DNA of 64,000 nucleotides from an uncultured Pirellula sp. (GTDB lineage Bacteria > Planctomycetota > Planctomycetia > Pirellulales > Pirellulaceae). The position numbers and the translations under genes were made by a program. Below the pieces are notes generated by a model. It had not been told where the DNA came from, made no database searches, and saw nothing but the letters and a program-made list of their open reading frames with translations. Position 1 is the first letter of the stretch; every line of letters starts with the position of its first letter. The stretch is taken from contig CAIOHR010000305.1 of NCBI GenBank assembly GCA_903858115.1, positions 27,139 through 91,138 of the forward strand, in the 5' to 3' direction. Shown in pieces: positions 41,309-49,804 of the stretch.

Positions 41309-44119
41309 CTACTTGATTTGATTCAGAGCCTTGCCATCTTCAACCTTCCAAATCCAGATCACTCCGTCTTGTCCGCCCGCCACAGCGAGCGCATTCGGGT
41401 CTGAAAACGGGTTGGTGCTTATGGCGGCGAGACTATAAATTGCATCGGAGGGTCCGCCCATCGAGCGAATCGCTTTACCGTTGGTCGCGTCATGCAAACG
41501 GATCTGCTGATCGGCACACGAGGAAAGGAGTTGATTGGATCGACCGATAAATTCTAGCGCGGTAACCTCTTTCCCGAACCCGGTGATTGTCCTTTGTGAC
41601 TGGCCTGCTTCGATATCCCAAACCTTGATGGTGTTGTCAGCGCTGGAGCTAGCCAACATCACTCCGTCATCATGCCACGCGAGTCCCAGTACGTGGTGGG
41701 TATGCCCCTCCAGTGTGCGCGTTGGATCATTGGATACCATGCTATGAAGCCTGATCAATTTGTCCGCTCCGCCCGTCGCCACAGTGCTGCCATCCGGTGA
41801 AATCTTGACGACCAAAATGGTATCGCTATGGATCTGCCCCCAGTCACGAAGAATCGTTCCATCGGCGATCGATACGGATTTCAATTCGCCGAATCGACTG
41901 GGCGGTCCGCTCGCTACCAACAAGCTCTGGCCATCGTCGCTAAACTCCATAGCGGTTATACGATCACTAAACGGCGATTCGTTCGCGTTGCCAATCGTTC
42001 TCTCCAAGGCCCAACGATTGCTGAACTCGCTGCCAAAGGACCGTCCATCGTCGCTGATGGAGATAACTTTGCCGTTGTTCGTTAGCACCAGCCCAGAAGT
42101 ACGTTCCAATCCGCCCTTTATCAGCATCTCGTTGAGACCGTTGGTGGTTCTCAATGTGTGGATGGCACCATCGGCATGGGTTGTGTGCAATGATCGGCCG
42201 TCTATCGAGAGCACCGCGTTCGTTGCTGGTATCGGAGTTGCAGTCGTCTTTATCTCGTTCGATTGTTTGTCCAACTCCGCTTGAGTCGACTTTTCAGACT
42301 CGAGCTGTGATTGAAACGTGGCTAAGCTACCGGCTGCTTTCTGAACCGCTTGTTCGGCGGAAGCGATTGTCTTGTCGAGTGTCGCAATTTTTGCAGACTC
42401 ATCCGCTTTTGCTTTCTCGGCAGTTGCAAGTTGTTGTTTCTTTGTTTCTAAGTCCTTCTGCGTCTGCTCAAGTTTCTTCTTGGCTTCCTCCAACGCCTTG
42501 TTGGCGGCAGTCACTGCGGCCTCGGATTCAGCTACGATCTTCCCTTGCGATTCCGCCTCAGCCGTTTTCTTGGTCAGGGAATCGACGAGTTCCCCGCGAG
42601 TTTTTTGGAGTTTCGCTACGTTCTCGGTTTCGGCGGTCTTGGCCTTTTCCAGCACTGGCACTTTTCCAACGCCTCGTTCCACTTTCGCTTTCTGTCTAGC
42701 CGCTGCGATCTCAGACTTCTTGATCTGCAAAGCTTTATCCGCATCGATGCGGTTCTCCCACGCTAGTTTTCCATCCGTTAAGTTCCATCCTTTCGTGATT
42801 CCATCTTTGCCAACGGTAATGGCCAACTTCCCATCGAGACTAGCAACGACCTTTATCAAGGAAGCACCGTGCTCTAGGCTACGCAGTATTTTCCCGTCGT
42901 TCATGGAACCAACATGTACGATTCCGGACTCTGTTCCCACGAGCAAAGTGTCTTGCCCAGCAAATGCCAGCGAGACGACATTCGATTGATCTGAAAAATG
43001 TTGCACTCGAATCCACTGTGGAGATTGCCCTTCGACAGTCGTCCATTTCCAAATATGTATCTGTCGCTCTTTGGTTCGACCGATCAGAGATTGATCGTCA
43101 TTCACCAAGAGTTCGACGTAAGGAGTTGATAGCTTCTGAGAGTGAGATACGACAATCTCCGCTGATCCTGAAGCTGGCATGCTCATCCATTGCAAATCGC
43201 CATCCGATAGGGACAAAGCAATTCGATCCGCATTCTTCGACCAAGCGATGCTAGAGATATCCTGGTCGAGTTCTTTTCTAGCAACGATCTTTCCTGTCTC
43301 TGATGAAATCAACTCCAAGGCCGGTGCGGGAGTCCCTTTGGCGATCCATTGACCATTCGGTGAATGCTGTGCGGCGATACTTCCGCGGAGATTAGCAAGG
43401 AGTCGGTCCTGAAATGATCCCGACTGGCGACGCCAAATCTTCACATCTCGATAGCCACCCGTGGCAATCCGTGAGGCGTCTTGGCTTATTGCAACCGACT
43501 GCACCAGATCCAGGTGGGTGGATGGAACCTTGGAAGCCAGATTCGATTCAGCCACCGTTGCCTTCGGGTCGATTAGTGAAGCCCCCACGCGAGTGCCATC
43601 GGTGATCCATTGGTACACAATCGCTTGGTTGCCCCGTCCTATGGCTGTAAATTGCCCATCGGCAGAAGCGTCCATGGCGTAAATGGGGCGGATCGATTCT
43701 GGAAGCGGTTGCCATTGCATCGCTTTGTTGTTGGACTTGGTGCCTTCGATTGCACCTCCATCGATCCAAGCGGCCAGCATGGAAATCTCTGCCGCCGTTA
43801 GTCGTTTGGCTCCAACGTTGTTTCCGTCCGGGGGCATGAGTTCTTCCTCCCCCTTCACTCGTTTGATTAGACTGCTTTCGGCTGATGACTTCTCCTTGAA
43901 CACGGCACCGCTATCACCTCCTTTTTTCAAGTACTCGAGGCTCTCTAGATTAAGCCCACCCTCGGCTTTTTGAAGATTATGGCACGCGATGCAATTCTTT
44001 TGCAGAACGCTCAACACATCATTTGCATAGTCCGGCGGAGCATTTCCAAAGACTGCCACGTTTGGGAACGCGAAGACGATTGCCAGAAAAGTTGTTGTCA
44101 ACGAAGCGCGTAGAGTCAT
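41309..44119 (-). CDS. Exported cytochrome c-domain / WD40-propeller protein with central coiled coil
   Basis: The 936-residue protein has a signal peptide (MTLRASLTTTFLAIVFAF, cleavage near residue 25) and a heme motif CIACH (about 43) within a planctomycete cytochrome C-type domain ending ELMPPDGNNVGAKRLTAAEI. A first set of WD40 repeats (about 125-470) follows. Next is a long Ala/Lys/Glu-rich coiled coil (about 475-610: KKKLEQTQKDLETKKQQLA). A second WD40 set runs to the end (GHTHHVLGLAWHDDGVMLAS, SADNTIKVWDIEAGQ). ATG 44119 gives the signal peptide directly; the upstream frame to 44218 adds none. It is probably periplasmic. Family members occur with PSD1/DUF1501 partners, absent here. Confidence 0.88.
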   Translation of the reverse strand: MTLRASLTTTFLAIVFAFPNVAVFGNAPPDYANDVLSVLQKNCIACHNLQKAEGGLNLESLEYLKKGGDSGAVFKEKSSAESSLIKRVKGEEELMPPDGNNVGAKRLTAAEISMLAAWIDGGAIEGTKSNNKAMQWQPLPESIRPIYAMDASADGQFTAIGRGNQAIVYQWITDGTRVGASLIDPKATVAESNLASKVPSTHLDLVQSVAISQDASRIATGGYRDVKIWRRQSGSFQDRLLANLRGSIAAQHSPNGQWIAKGTPAPALELISSETGKIVARKELDQDISSIAWSKNADRIALSLSDGDLQWMSMPASGSAEIVVSHSQKLSTPYVELLVNDDQSLIGRTKERQIHIWKWTTVEGQSPQWIRVQHFSDQSNVVSLAFAGQDTLLVGTESGIVHVGSMNDGKILRSLEHGASLIKVVASLDGKLAITVGKDGITKGWNLTDGKLAWENRIDADKALQIKKSEIAAARQKAKVERGVGKVPVLEKAKTAETENVAKLQKTRGELVDSLTKKTAEAESQGKIVAESEAAVTAANKALEEAKKKLEQTQKDLETKKQQLATAEKAKADESAKIATLDKTIASAEQAVQKAAGSLATFQSQLESEKSTQAELDKQSNEIKTTATPIPATNAVLSIDGRSLHTTHADGAIHTLRTTNGLNEMLIKGGLERTSGLVLTNNGKVISISDDGRSFGSEFSNRWALERTIGNANESPFSDRITAMEFSDDGQSLLVASGPPSRFGELKSVSIADGTILRDWGQIHSDTILVVKISPDGSTVATGGADKLIRLHSMVSNDPTRTLEGHTHHVLGLAWHDDGVMLASSSADNTIKVWDIEAGQSQRTITGFGKEVTALEFIGRSNQLLSSCADQQIRLHDATNGKAIRSMGGPSDAIYSLAAISTNPFSDPNALAVAGGQDGVIWIWKVEDGKALNQIK

Positions 44120-44288
44120 TTTCGTGAGATAGGGCAGGAGAAATGGTAGGTGGGGAAGCTCTATCCTAATCGCCGGCCGAACAAATGCACAGTTCCTAAA
44201 CTCGAATCCCGAACTCACCCATGCACTTTGTCTGCCGAGCCAACGGGCGTTCGACGGATAACTGGCTGTTTCTCGTCTTCTCCGTCCC

Positions 44289-44741
44289 TTAGACGTTAAT
44301 GCTTTCGGAAATGGCCATTTTGAGTGTTTGGAATTGAGATCGCATCAGAGCGACCGCCATCGAATGGAGCGATTGGTTCTTTGCAATCTGCGACACCTGC
44401 ATTTCGATACTGTCATCGCTTCCGTCGTGGTAGACCACTTGTCGCATCGAGTCAAATACTTGTTGAGTCGCTTGCTCCTCGGACAAGGGTTGCCCATCTT
44501 CCTCGACTCCTTGCAATACATCGAATTGCAGGCCAGGCGAATCGGCTTTCGCTCGCGATTTGGACTCGATGGCGTTTTTGAGGCTCTCTTGAAAGCCGTC
44601 TACAGAAAGGTCCCGTGTTTTATAGTCCGGCGTACTCATGTTTGCCATGTTGCCGGCCAAAATCGCATGCCGTCGATCGGTAAACTCAACTGTCTTTTCT
44701 AAACTTTGCAGCGAGGAGTTGGCGAACAAGGATGGAAACAT
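44289..44741 (-). CDS. flgB: Flagellar basal-body rod protein FlgB
   Basis: The 150-residue protein matches FlgB, a proximal rod component of the flagellar basal body. The N-terminal region has AILAGNMANMSTPDYKTRDL, the rod-protein motif (usually LANNIANxxTPGYK), and the C-terminal half ends with MQVSQIAKNQSLHSMAVALM and RSQFQTLKMAISESI, the helical pair shared by rod and hook proteins. The middle part is longer and charged. flgC and fliE, its usual followers, are absent; downstream lies the cytochrome gene. Upstream, 3 bp away, is a FlgN-like gene. Confidence 0.88.
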   Translation of the reverse strand: MFPSLFANSSLQSLEKTVEFTDRRHAILAGNMANMSTPDYKTRDLSVDGFQESLKNAIESKSRAKADSPGLQFDVLQGVEEDGQPLSEEQATQQVFDSMRQVVYHDGSDDSIEMQVSQIAKNQSLHSMAVALMRSQFQTLKMAISESINV

Positions 44742-44744
44742 CGA

Positions 44745-45227
44745 CTATCCCTCCACCGTAAAATCAACCACTGACTCTTCAATCAAAGACGCATTGGATT
44801 CGTACGCTTTTTGGATCTGCGAGGCGGCTGCATTCTGGTTCAATTGCGATTGAATGGAGTCTCGTTTCAAATTCATAGAATCCAGAGATCGATTTTCTTG
44901 GACGATGAGTTGCTGGACGAGCCGCTCCGACTCTTGAACCATCGACTGGCAAGCAGTGCGACGTTGGGGACTGATCCAAACTCGGGCTTCCGGATCGTCG
45001 TCCTTGAAGACGGCCAATTCTTCTTGAACCGTTTGCAGCGACTCCATGAGCGACTGTTTTCTCGATAGGACAGACATCAATCCACCCATTTCGTGCTCGG
45101 TAACCAAGTCCGCTTGCTCGATTGCCATTGCTTGCATTTCTCGCAATAGGTGCAGTTTTCGCTCGATCAACTTGTAGAGTTGCTCTGTCGTATGCGAATG
45201 ACTGGTTTGCGATGTTTGCGTATTCAT
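44745..45227 (-). CDS. FlgN-like flagellar export chaperone
   Basis: The 160-residue protein is almost entirely helical and charged: LYKLIERKLHLLREMQAMAI, MGGLMSVLSRKQSLMESLQT, then SLDSMNLKRDSIQSQLNQNA. This resembles FlgN-family chaperones, which hold the hook-associated proteins FlgK and FlgL before export. The link with flgB, 3 bp downstream on the same strand, supports the call. FlgN sequences are poorly conserved, so the assignment leans on context. The ATG at 45227 follows a Thr/Ser/His-rich beginning. Confidence 0.68.
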   Translation of the reverse strand: MNTQTSQTSHSHTTEQLYKLIERKLHLLREMQAMAIEQADLVTEHEMGGLMSVLSRKQSLMESLQTVQEELAVFKDDDPEARVWISPQRRTACQSMVQESERLVQQLIVQENRSLDSMNLKRDSIQSQLNQNAAASQIQKAYESNASLIEESVVDFTVEG

Positions 45228-45345
45228 ACTATGGCTTTAGCAAATTTCTCGTGCGAAGCCAAGCGGGAAAAATGTACAAAGCGATGAACATATGGCAGTG
45301 ATTGGAGAATATTAACTCACTACGTTTGGGGTCGCGGAAAGCGAC

Positions 45346-45462
45346 CTAGGATGTTCGATCTTGCTGATCTAGTAGAAAAGTAAGACGTGCAGCCAATGCA
45401 GGCGGAGGGCTGAATTGTGCCCAGTCTTCGGGTAATTCGAACTCCATGGTTACCGAGCTCAT
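45346..45462 (-). CDS. 38-residue protein with strong ribosome-binding site
   Basis: On the minus strand GGAGG lies six bases before the ATG at 45460-45462. The frame reads MSSVTMEFELPEDWAQFSPP, then PALAARLTFLLDQQDRTS and a stop. The pattern 'LPEDW..F..P..L..RL..LLDQQDR' resembles the N-terminus of a larger planctomycete/cyanobacterial family of small proteins that continue with a 'LTxxEREEAEGLV' helix and often sit beside HNH or toxin genes. That second half is missing here, so this could be a truncated relic. A small hairpin, GTCGC-TTTCC-GCGAC, follows the stop. Confidence 0.5.
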   Translation of the reverse strand: MSSVTMEFELPEDWAQFSPPPALAARLTFLLDQQDRTS

Positions 45463-45623
45463 TTTGTACCTCCAATGTGTGACTCGCGTCCAATTACACC
45501 ATAGCCGGAAACACGAAGCATTATTTCAAAATGAGCAGCAACGCTAGCGAGTGCGGAGTGGTTGAAGGGAATACTCCGTTCTGGCGAAAATGGCTACACA
45601 AAGACTTTCTTTAAAAACAATAC

Positions 45624-46469
45624 CTAGTTCGTAATCACCGGCAGCATGCGATTGAGGGAGCCAGATTGACGCGACCCTAGATCTAGCGTTATGTAGCGAA
45701 ATCCTAGCGAGGAAAAGTACTGAAGCATGGTTTCCCGATGCGTCGCGTCAGAAACTCGATGCCAGTCGTCTATGTGAATTTCAATACGCACCAGTCCATC
45801 TGCATGCAATCGGACGCGAACATCACGATAGCCTGCCCGATGCATATAAGTTTCCGCGGATTCGATTCGCCTCAATCGCTCTGGAGTCACCGACTGACCA
45901 TAGGCGATTCGGCTCGCGAGGCATGGAGATGCAGGCTTCTCCGATATGGATAATCCAAAGTACTTCGCGAGCTTGCGCACCACTTCTTTCGTTATTCGCA
46001 ATTCGGCCAATGGAGCAACAACCGAATACTCTTTCGCCGCCTCCAGTCCAGGTCGATAGTCTCCCAAATCATCGAGGTTGGTGCCTGAGAAGATCCTCTG
46101 GAATCCATGTTCTCCTGCCCAAGTGGCAAGCGTGTTGTAGAGAGTCGATTTGCAATAATAGCATCGTCTCGCATCGTTCTTGACGTAGTTAGCATCTTGG
46201 ATTTCCATCGTCTCCACGATGTAATGTGTAATACCAATCTGCTTCGCAACACGATTCGCGTCATCCAACTCTGATTGTGCAACCGCTTGGCCACGCCCTG
46301 TGACTGCAACTGATCTGTCACCTAATGCATGGTAGCAAACCGCCGCAACAACCGAGCTATCGACACCTCCCGAGAAAGCCACCACCGCGTCCGTATATCC
46401 CTTGACGAAGTGGATCAATCGGCCTGCAATCTCTTCGATGGAAACCGAATCAAAATCAGCGGATGACAT
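45624..46469 (-). CDS. larE: LarE-type ATP-dependent sacrificial sulfur transferase
   Basis: The 281-residue protein belongs to the PP-loop ATP pyrophosphatases: AVVAFSGGVDSSVVAAVCY is the ATP site. DARRCYYCKSTLYNTL, IFSGTNLDDLGDYRPGL and EKPASPCLASRIAYG are LarE landmarks; the Cys in SPC is the one that gives up its sulfur in the known enzyme. LarE helps build the nickel-pincer cofactor of lactate racemase. larA, larB and larC are not in the window, so a different sulfur acceptor is possible. I prefer ATG 46469 (MSSADFDSV); ATG 46511 would overlap the upstream gene. Confidence 0.87.
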   Translation of the reverse strand: MSSADFDSVSIEEIAGRLIHFVKGYTDAVVAFSGGVDSSVVAAVCYHALGDRSVAVTGRGQAVAQSELDDANRVAKQIGITHYIVETMEIQDANYVKNDARRCYYCKSTLYNTLATWAGEHGFQRIFSGTNLDDLGDYRPGLEAAKEYSVVAPLAELRITKEVVRKLAKYFGLSISEKPASPCLASRIAYGQSVTPERLRRIESAETYMHRAGYRDVRVRLHADGLVRIEIHIDDWHRVSDATHRETMLQYFSSLGFRYITLDLGSRQSGSLNRMLPVITN

Positions 46470-46491
46470 TTCGCGGTTCGTCACCTGGAGA

Positions 46492-47028
46492 TCACTTCTT
46501 GCGCCGCTCATCGGTATGCGGCAAAGGCATCGGACCCGCAAACGCATCGAAGATCGCCAGCAAATTCAACAAGCCTGCCACCGCAGTAAATAGCGATCCA
46601 AGCTCGAATCCAGCCGATGCCTTCAAATGCCATTCAGAGAGTTCGCTTGGGCTGGTAGGTGGAGCCATAAAGTCTGATACCGACCAAGCGTTTCCAGTTC
46701 TTGGTGTTTGCTGCTCGGGGTTCCAATTCCTCCACGCTTGTACTACTGCGGGTAAAGCAGGCACGCCCACGCAAACTTGAGCGGGGAATTGCAATCGATA
46801 GTCAGCTGGATTCCATGCGGCGTAAACCACTCTCCCTTGTCCTAGGTACAACCCAAAGAAGAAGAGCCCAAGGATACAAACCGCGTACAAATAAGCTTTG
46901 TTCGTCCTTCCTTGATAAAAATGACCTGCACCGGGAATCAAGAACGCAAGCACCCCAGCAACGTAAGGATTCTTGAGATCGATTTCGCATTCATCCGCAT
47001 GGACGATATGTCCTGAGGCTGGCTTCAT
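46492..47028 (-). CDS. Membrane protein, TM2/DUF6677-like
   Basis: The 178-residue protein has the start NPYVAGVLAFLIPGAGHFYQ GRTNKAYLYA, the glycine-rich hairpin typical of TM2-related families. It has a hydrophobic segment AVCILGLFFFGLYLGQG and a C-terminal helix GSLFTAVAGLLNLLAIFDAF. The pattern matches what I recall as DUF6677 in planctomycetes. Function is unknown. It lies between the aminotransferase (15 bp upstream) and larE (22 bp downstream), all minus strand, so the three may be co-transcribed. Confidence 0.78.
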   Translation of the reverse strand: MKPASGHIVHADECEIDLKNPYVAGVLAFLIPGAGHFYQGRTNKAYLYAVCILGLFFFGLYLGQGRVVYAAWNPADYRLQFPAQVCVGVPALPAVVQAWRNWNPEQQTPRTGNAWSVSDFMAPPTSPSELSEWHLKASAGFELGSLFTAVAGLLNLLAIFDAFAGPMPLPHTDERRKK

Positions 47029-47043
47029 TCCAATTTTTCCTTG

Positions 47044-48420
47044 CTAGCTTTCTGCAATCGCTTGCTCGATGATCGAGCAAGCGAGATCGATGTGATGTTC
47101 CGTGGTGATTCCTGGCGGCGGTAAGAACCTGATTCTATTTGGGTTGCTGCCAGCAAGGAATCCCATTAATCCCAAATCATAGAGCCGTTGCAACATTGTT
47201 TTCGCTGTTTCGGCCGATCCATCCCCAGGAGTGAACGCAATCATCATTCCCTCTCCGTATGGCCCGCAGATTTTGCCGGGATATTTTGCGGTCAAGCTCT
47301 CGAGTTTGTTTCGGAAGTACTGGTGACGTCGGACGTTCCAACCATTCGCTCCAAAGCAACCTTTCGATTCGAGTTCATCCAGCACTGCCAAGCCAGCGCG
47401 AATAGATGCTGTCGCACCGGTGAATGTTTGCGAAAGGATCGGCCCCTTTGGCTTGAGCTTCTCGCCGTACAAAGTCGCACATACTTGCGTCACCTTTCCC
47501 AACGTGACGATATCCGCGAATCGATCGAGTCCGAAATGTTGGAAAGCGAACGGTTGACTTAATCGAGAGAACGTTTGCACTTCGTCAAAAATGATCAAGA
47601 CATGGTTGTCGTGGCAGATTCGACAAAGGGATTCGAAATACTCATGTGTTCCTGGGTAGTATCCGCCTTCACCAGCAACCAACTCTAACCAAAGACAAGC
47701 GTATTCACCGGGATGCCGCGCCAGCAGTTTGTTCAACGTATCGATAGCTCCACGAGTCGTTCCTGCGGCATCGGACGGATGAAACATCGGGATAAAGTCA
47801 ACGTCTAATGCCTTAGGCAGTCCCGTCCGATACGCTGGTCGGTCGGTCAATTGGGCCAAGGCGATACTTCTACCGGCGAAGCAATTGTCCATGCAGATCA
47901 CTCGCGAGGCTGGGAAGCGATTATGAAACGCAATCTTCAACGAGTTTTCGTTCGCCATTGCGCCACTCGTACTCAACAAACAATGGTGGAGTGGCGCACC
48001 CGATGGTGTCGCCAATCGAATCAGTCGCTCGCACATCTCTAACGAGTACGCGTCGTGCTGCAAGTTTCCCTGCATGATTGTATCTTCCAATCCTGCATCG
48101 ACCGTCGATCTCAACATGGCAGGATGGCTGTGCCCTAAACCATGCACTCCAATACCGACGATAAAGTCAAGCTTGACGCTACCATCCCCCAGTTCGACAA
48201 ATGGGCCATTGCCGATTCCGCTAGAAATATATGGGAAGTAAGGAGCGCCACCGCGAGCTACCGCCAAACGCGCGAGTTGATTCGCATACGCTTCCTTTAG
48301 CTCGGGACGAGGTCCGCGAACCGAATCGATCTTCAGGGACTGTTCGGCGAGGGCTTCCTGAAGAAGCTTCTTCGCTTGTTCAATTCTAGGATCAGCCAGC
48401 AACTGTTGGGAATGGAGCAT
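47044..48420 (-). CDS. Class III pyridoxal-phosphate aminotransferase
   Basis: The 458-residue enzyme has the class III pattern: VELGDGSVKLDFIVGIGVHG near the start, LLSTSGAMANENSLKIAFHN, WLELVAGEGGYYPGTHEYF, IIFDEVQTFSRLSQPFAFQH and the PLP lysine in TLGKVTQVCATLY (about residue 307). The family includes acetylornithine, 4-aminobutyrate and lysine aminotransferases, and I cannot choose the substrate from sequence alone. Note FDEVQT-F-SR in place of the usual FDEVQTGFGRTG, a divergent cofactor loop. ATG 48420 has AGAGAAAG just upstream; an earlier ATG at 48453 would add 11 residues. Confidence 0.88.
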   Translation of the reverse strand: MLHSQQLLADPRIEQAKKLLQEALAEQSLKIDSVRGPRPELKEAYANQLARLAVARGGAPYFPYISSGIGNGPFVELGDGSVKLDFIVGIGVHGLGHSHPAMLRSTVDAGLEDTIMQGNLQHDAYSLEMCERLIRLATPSGAPLHHCLLSTSGAMANENSLKIAFHNRFPASRVICMDNCFAGRSIALAQLTDRPAYRTGLPKALDVDFIPMFHPSDAAGTTRGAIDTLNKLLARHPGEYACLWLELVAGEGGYYPGTHEYFESLCRICHDNHVLIIFDEVQTFSRLSQPFAFQHFGLDRFADIVTLGKVTQVCATLYGEKLKPKGPILSQTFTGATASIRAGLAVLDELESKGCFGANGWNVRRHQYFRNKLESLTAKYPGKICGPYGEGMMIAFTPGDGSAETAKTMLQRLYDLGLMGFLAGSNPNRIRFLPPPGITTEHHIDLACSIIEQAIAES

Positions 48421-48548
48421 ACTTTCTCTCGTGGGGTCAATCGACGGACGCAAAACATTCTTTCGGAAGACACTTCTCCGAAGGAGCGGTTCGCAACGCG
48501 CTAACCTGGAAAGTACGCAATTTTGTCAATAAATACAACCCATGAGCC

Positions 48549-49766
48549 CTAGCCAATGGACTTCAATGCGAAGATTCGATGCAAAAGTTCTTCGTATTGA
48601 TTCACCATGTTGTCCAAAGACCCGTTTTGTACGACGTGTTGGCGGCCATTTTGGCCGAGCTGCTTTGCAAAATCACGGTTGGAAAGGATTTCGACCATCC
48701 GACGCGCGAATTCTTCTTCGTTGCCTGGCTCTACTGTATGTCCATTCCATTGGTCTAGGACGGACTCGGAAATGGAACCGACCCGAGACGCGACCACGGG
48801 AACTTCGCAAGACAATGCTTCCAAGATGGATACAGGGCTCGCTTCGTTGTGGCTTGTCAATGCGAACAGGTCAAGAGCTGCCAGCAAACGCGGCGTGTCC
48901 GAGCGGCTCCCAAGTAAATGGACATGATTCGCTAAGTCCAATTGTTGCACGAGTGTTTCAATCGCTTGTCGCTGAGGCCCCTCACCGATAATGAGGAAAT
49001 GACTATCGCTTCGCTGATCCACGATTCGTTTTGCAATTCGGATAAACAACTCGTGATTCTTCTCTGGTCTCAAGGCGGCAACGATGCCTATCAGGCTGCA
49101 ATCGTTCGAGATTCCCAGTTCTTTGCAAACATCCTTTTTTGCATCTTCGTTCGGAATGAATCGGTTCGTATCCACTCCGTTCGGAATAACAACGACTTTG
49201 TTTGGCGGGAACCTTTCAAAGTCTATAAGGAATTGTCCATGCGGTTTCGCAACGCCAATGAATGCGTCCGTGATACTGGTTAAGCATCGATTTAGTTTTC
49301 CAACACCGTCGGGCCAGCCTGTCGAGTGCAATGCTGAGCAGATAACCGGTACGCCCGCTAACTTCGCAGCGATTCGGCCCCAAAACATTTTGTCACCTGC
49401 ACCCACAGTGACTACAGCGTCGATGGCTTCTTTGCGGAAGTGTCTCGCGAGTCGGAATGCGACCCCAATATCGAACTTTCCTCGGATACAATTCTGAATG
49501 ACAGAAACTTCCTTCGATATCTCTTCCCCCAGCGGCCCGCGCTCCTTCAAGCAGATGACAGATGGACTGACGTGTGTGCGACGAAAGCGTCGAATCAGAT
49601 TTACCAGCAGCGTTTCAGCCCCGCCGACGGGCATGCTGGTAATGACAAAGACTGTCTTTAACGGACGAACGGGATGAATATGCACAGAATGCATATCACA
49701 ATCGCTACAGGCTATTGTCGCGTAGGGATTTTGGATGCCAACCGAAGGATCATCAAGAAGGTGCAT
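48549..49766 (-). CDS. Glycosyltransferase family 4
   Basis: The 405-residue protein has a GT-B fold with KTVFVITSMPVGGAETLLVN in the N-domain and the nucleotide-sugar-binding C-domain: IPNGVDTNRF, GIVAALRPEKNHELFIRIAK and LTSHNEASPVSILEALSCEVPVVAS, which carries the EX7E motif. Family 4 retaining transferases build lipopolysaccharide, exopolysaccharide or glycolipids. A start at ATG 49694 (MHSVHIHPVR) would remove 24 uncertain residues. The polysaccharide deacetylase is 38 bp upstream on the same strand and an O-antigen-ligase-like gene is divergent, so a surface-glycan role is likely. Confidence 0.9.
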   Translation of the reverse strand: MHLLDDPSVGIQNPYATIACSDCDMHSVHIHPVRPLKTVFVITSMPVGGAETLLVNLIRRFRRTHVSPSVICLKERGPLGEEISKEVSVIQNCIRGKFDIGVAFRLARHFRKEAIDAVVTVGAGDKMFWGRIAAKLAGVPVICSALHSTGWPDGVGKLNRCLTSITDAFIGVAKPHGQFLIDFERFPPNKVVVIPNGVDTNRFIPNEDAKKDVCKELGISNDCSLIGIVAALRPEKNHELFIRIAKRIVDQRSDSHFLIIGEGPQRQAIETLVQQLDLANHVHLLGSRSDTPRLLAALDLFALTSHNEASPVSILEALSCEVPVVASRVGSISESVLDQWNGHTVEPGNEEEFARRMVEILSNRDFAKQLGQNGRQHVVQNGSLDNMVNQYEELLHRIFALKSIG

Positions 49767-49804
49767 GGAGAAAGCGTGTAAGAGAATCTAGTTAGTGACT
49801 TAGG

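Noticed and set aside
42372..42989. Long plus-strand frames opposite the WD40 cytochrome gene (the longest 205 codons)
   Set aside because: They are antisense to a well-supported coding region, rich in Ser/Phe/Cys as expected from the complement of its Lys/Glu/Ala coiled coil, and have no start signals.
45531..45614. 27-codon plus-strand frame (MSSNASECGVVEG...)
   Set aside because: No ribosome-binding site, no family pattern, too short to support.
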